Assembly: GCA_039590215.1 (NCBI GenBank)
Contig: JBDHFX010000098.1
Span: 1 to 6,045 of the forward strand
DNA length: 6,045 bases
Source: CAMYLR01 sp039590215
Lineage (GTDB): Bacteria; Gemmatimonadota; Gemmatimonadetes; JACCXV01; JAHWKZ01
Reading direction: 5' to 3'
Below the pieces are notes generated by a model. It was not told where the DNA came from. It saw only the letters and a list, made by a program, of their open reading frames with translations, and did no database searches. The first letter of the stretch is position 1, and each line of letters begins with the position of its first letter. Below are positions 5,287 to 6,045 of this stretch, in pieces. The translations under genes were made by a program, and so were the position numbers.

Positions 5287-6045
5287 ATGTCTAGCGGCTA
5301 CGACGATCGAGGCGGACGCGACCGAGACGAACTGCGTTGCTCTTTTTGCGGAAAGAGCAAGGAGCATGTGCAGAAGTTCATTTCCGGCCCATCCGTCTAC
5401 ATCTGCAATGAGTGCATCAAGCTCTGCAATGAAATTCTCCAGGAGGAGGCGCTCCAAGACCAGGCCGCCCCTCTCGAGGAGTTACCTACCCCGCAGAGCA
5501 TCAAGGATTATCTCGATCAGTATGTGATCGGCCAGGAGGAGGCCAAGAAAGGCCTCGCCGTGGCGGTATACAACCACTACAAGCGGATCAACTCGCGGTC
5601 CGACGATGAAGTCGAGATCGAGAAATCGAACATTCTGCTGATCGGTCCTACAGGTGTGGGTAAGACGCTGCTCGCCCAGACGCTGGCCCGCTTTCTCCAG
5701 GTGCCGTTCACGATCGCTGACGCGACCACGCTGACCGAGGCCGGGTACGTCGGTGAGGACGTGGAGAACATCATCGTCCGATTGTTACAAGCTGCCAACT
5801 ACAACGTCGCGGACGCCGAGCGAGGCATTATCTATATCGACGAGCTCGACAAGATCGCTCGCAAGAGCGAGAACCCGTCGATCACTCGTGACGTCTCCGG
5901 CGAGGGTGTGCAACAGGCGCTGCTGAAGATCCTCGAGGGAACGGTCGCCTCGGTGCCACCACAGGGCGGACGCAAACACCCGCAGCAGGAGTACATCCAG
6001 GTCGACACCCGCAACATCTTGTTCGTGTGCGGCGGGGCGTTCGAT
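5287..6045 (+). CDS. clpX: ATP-dependent Clp protease ATP-binding subunit ClpX, 3'-truncated by the window edge
   Basis: AAA+ unfoldase that recognises substrates, unfolds them and threads them into ClpP. 253 codons are present of an expected 410-425; the frame is open to the last base. The N-terminal zinc-binding domain has Cys18, Cys21, Cys40 and Cys43 (CSFC and CNEC). The AAA+ domain starts near 65 and shows DQYVIGQEEAK, Walker A GPTGVGKT (120-127), pore-1 loop GYVG (153-156), Walker B IIYIDELDK (181-189), the ITRDVSGEGVQQALLKILEG signature, and the RKH loop (229-231). The visible part ends near CGGAFD; the IGF loop that docks on ClpP, sensor 2 and the C-terminal small domain lie outside. 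The ATG at 5287 is chosen because the first 17 residues form a normal short hydrophilic lead to the zinc finger and because TAG of clpP lies in the same frame 18 nt upstream. It is the third protein gene of the tig-clpP-clpX unit. Confidence 0.97.
   Translation, partial: MSSGYDDRGGRDRDELRCSFCGKSKEHVQKFISGPSVYICNECIKLCNEILQEEALQDQAAPLEELPTPQSIKDYLDQYVIGQEEAKKGLAVAVYNHYKRINSRSDDEVEIEKSNILLIGPTGVGKTLLAQTLARFLQVPFTIADATTLTEAGYVGEDVENIIVRLLQAANYNVADAERGIIYIDELDKIARKSENPSITRDVSGEGVQQALLKILEGTVASVPPQGGRKHPQQEYIQVDTRNILFVCGGAFD

Overview
The window is GC-rich (roughly 60% by eye) bacterial chromosome devoted almost entirely to protein quality control. All genes lie on the + strand: the 3' two thirds of dnaK, a complete DegP/HtrA-type periplasmic serine protease, a tRNA-Leu(UAG), a complete trigger factor gene (tig), a complete clpP, and the 5' part of clpX, which runs off the right edge. 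The protein families suggest a Gram-negative-type bacterium outside the Proteobacteria. The divergent trigger factor, the two-PDZ HtrA with an N-terminal hydrophobic segment and the DnaK tail remind me of Gemmatimonadota or a related phylum, but that is recollection rather than a search and is held weakly.

Layout: dnaK ends at 1315 and is followed by a strong 11-bp GC hairpin (1385-1410) that probably terminates its transcript. The HtrA protease (1486-3021) follows as its own unit with a good Shine-Dalgarno, and a second, imperfect hairpin (3030-3079) lies behind it. The next unit begins with tRNA-Leu (3175-3259, CCA encoded). Only 11 nt later tig starts (3271-4587), then clpP (4618-5271) and clpX (5287 to the edge), with gaps of 30 and 15 nt. 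This is the widespread tig-clpP-clpX order with a tRNA in the leader. The antisense and out-of-frame ORFs are shadows of these genes.

Together the products cover cytoplasmic folding (DnaK, ribosome-bound trigger factor), cytoplasmic ATP-dependent degradation (ClpXP) and extracytoplasmic quality control (HtrA). I found no mobile element, CRISPR array or unknown gene system. The observation most worth checking is in ClpP: an ungapped alignment with the E. coli protein puts Asn172 where the catalytic Asp should be, giving a Ser98-His123-Asn172 triad. Lesser points are a strong internal ribosome-binding site at tig codon 25, a trigger factor PPIase domain lacking family-typical residues, a possible sigma-E-like promoter for the protease nested in the dnaK terminator, and clpP and clpX lying in one frame separated by a single TAG.
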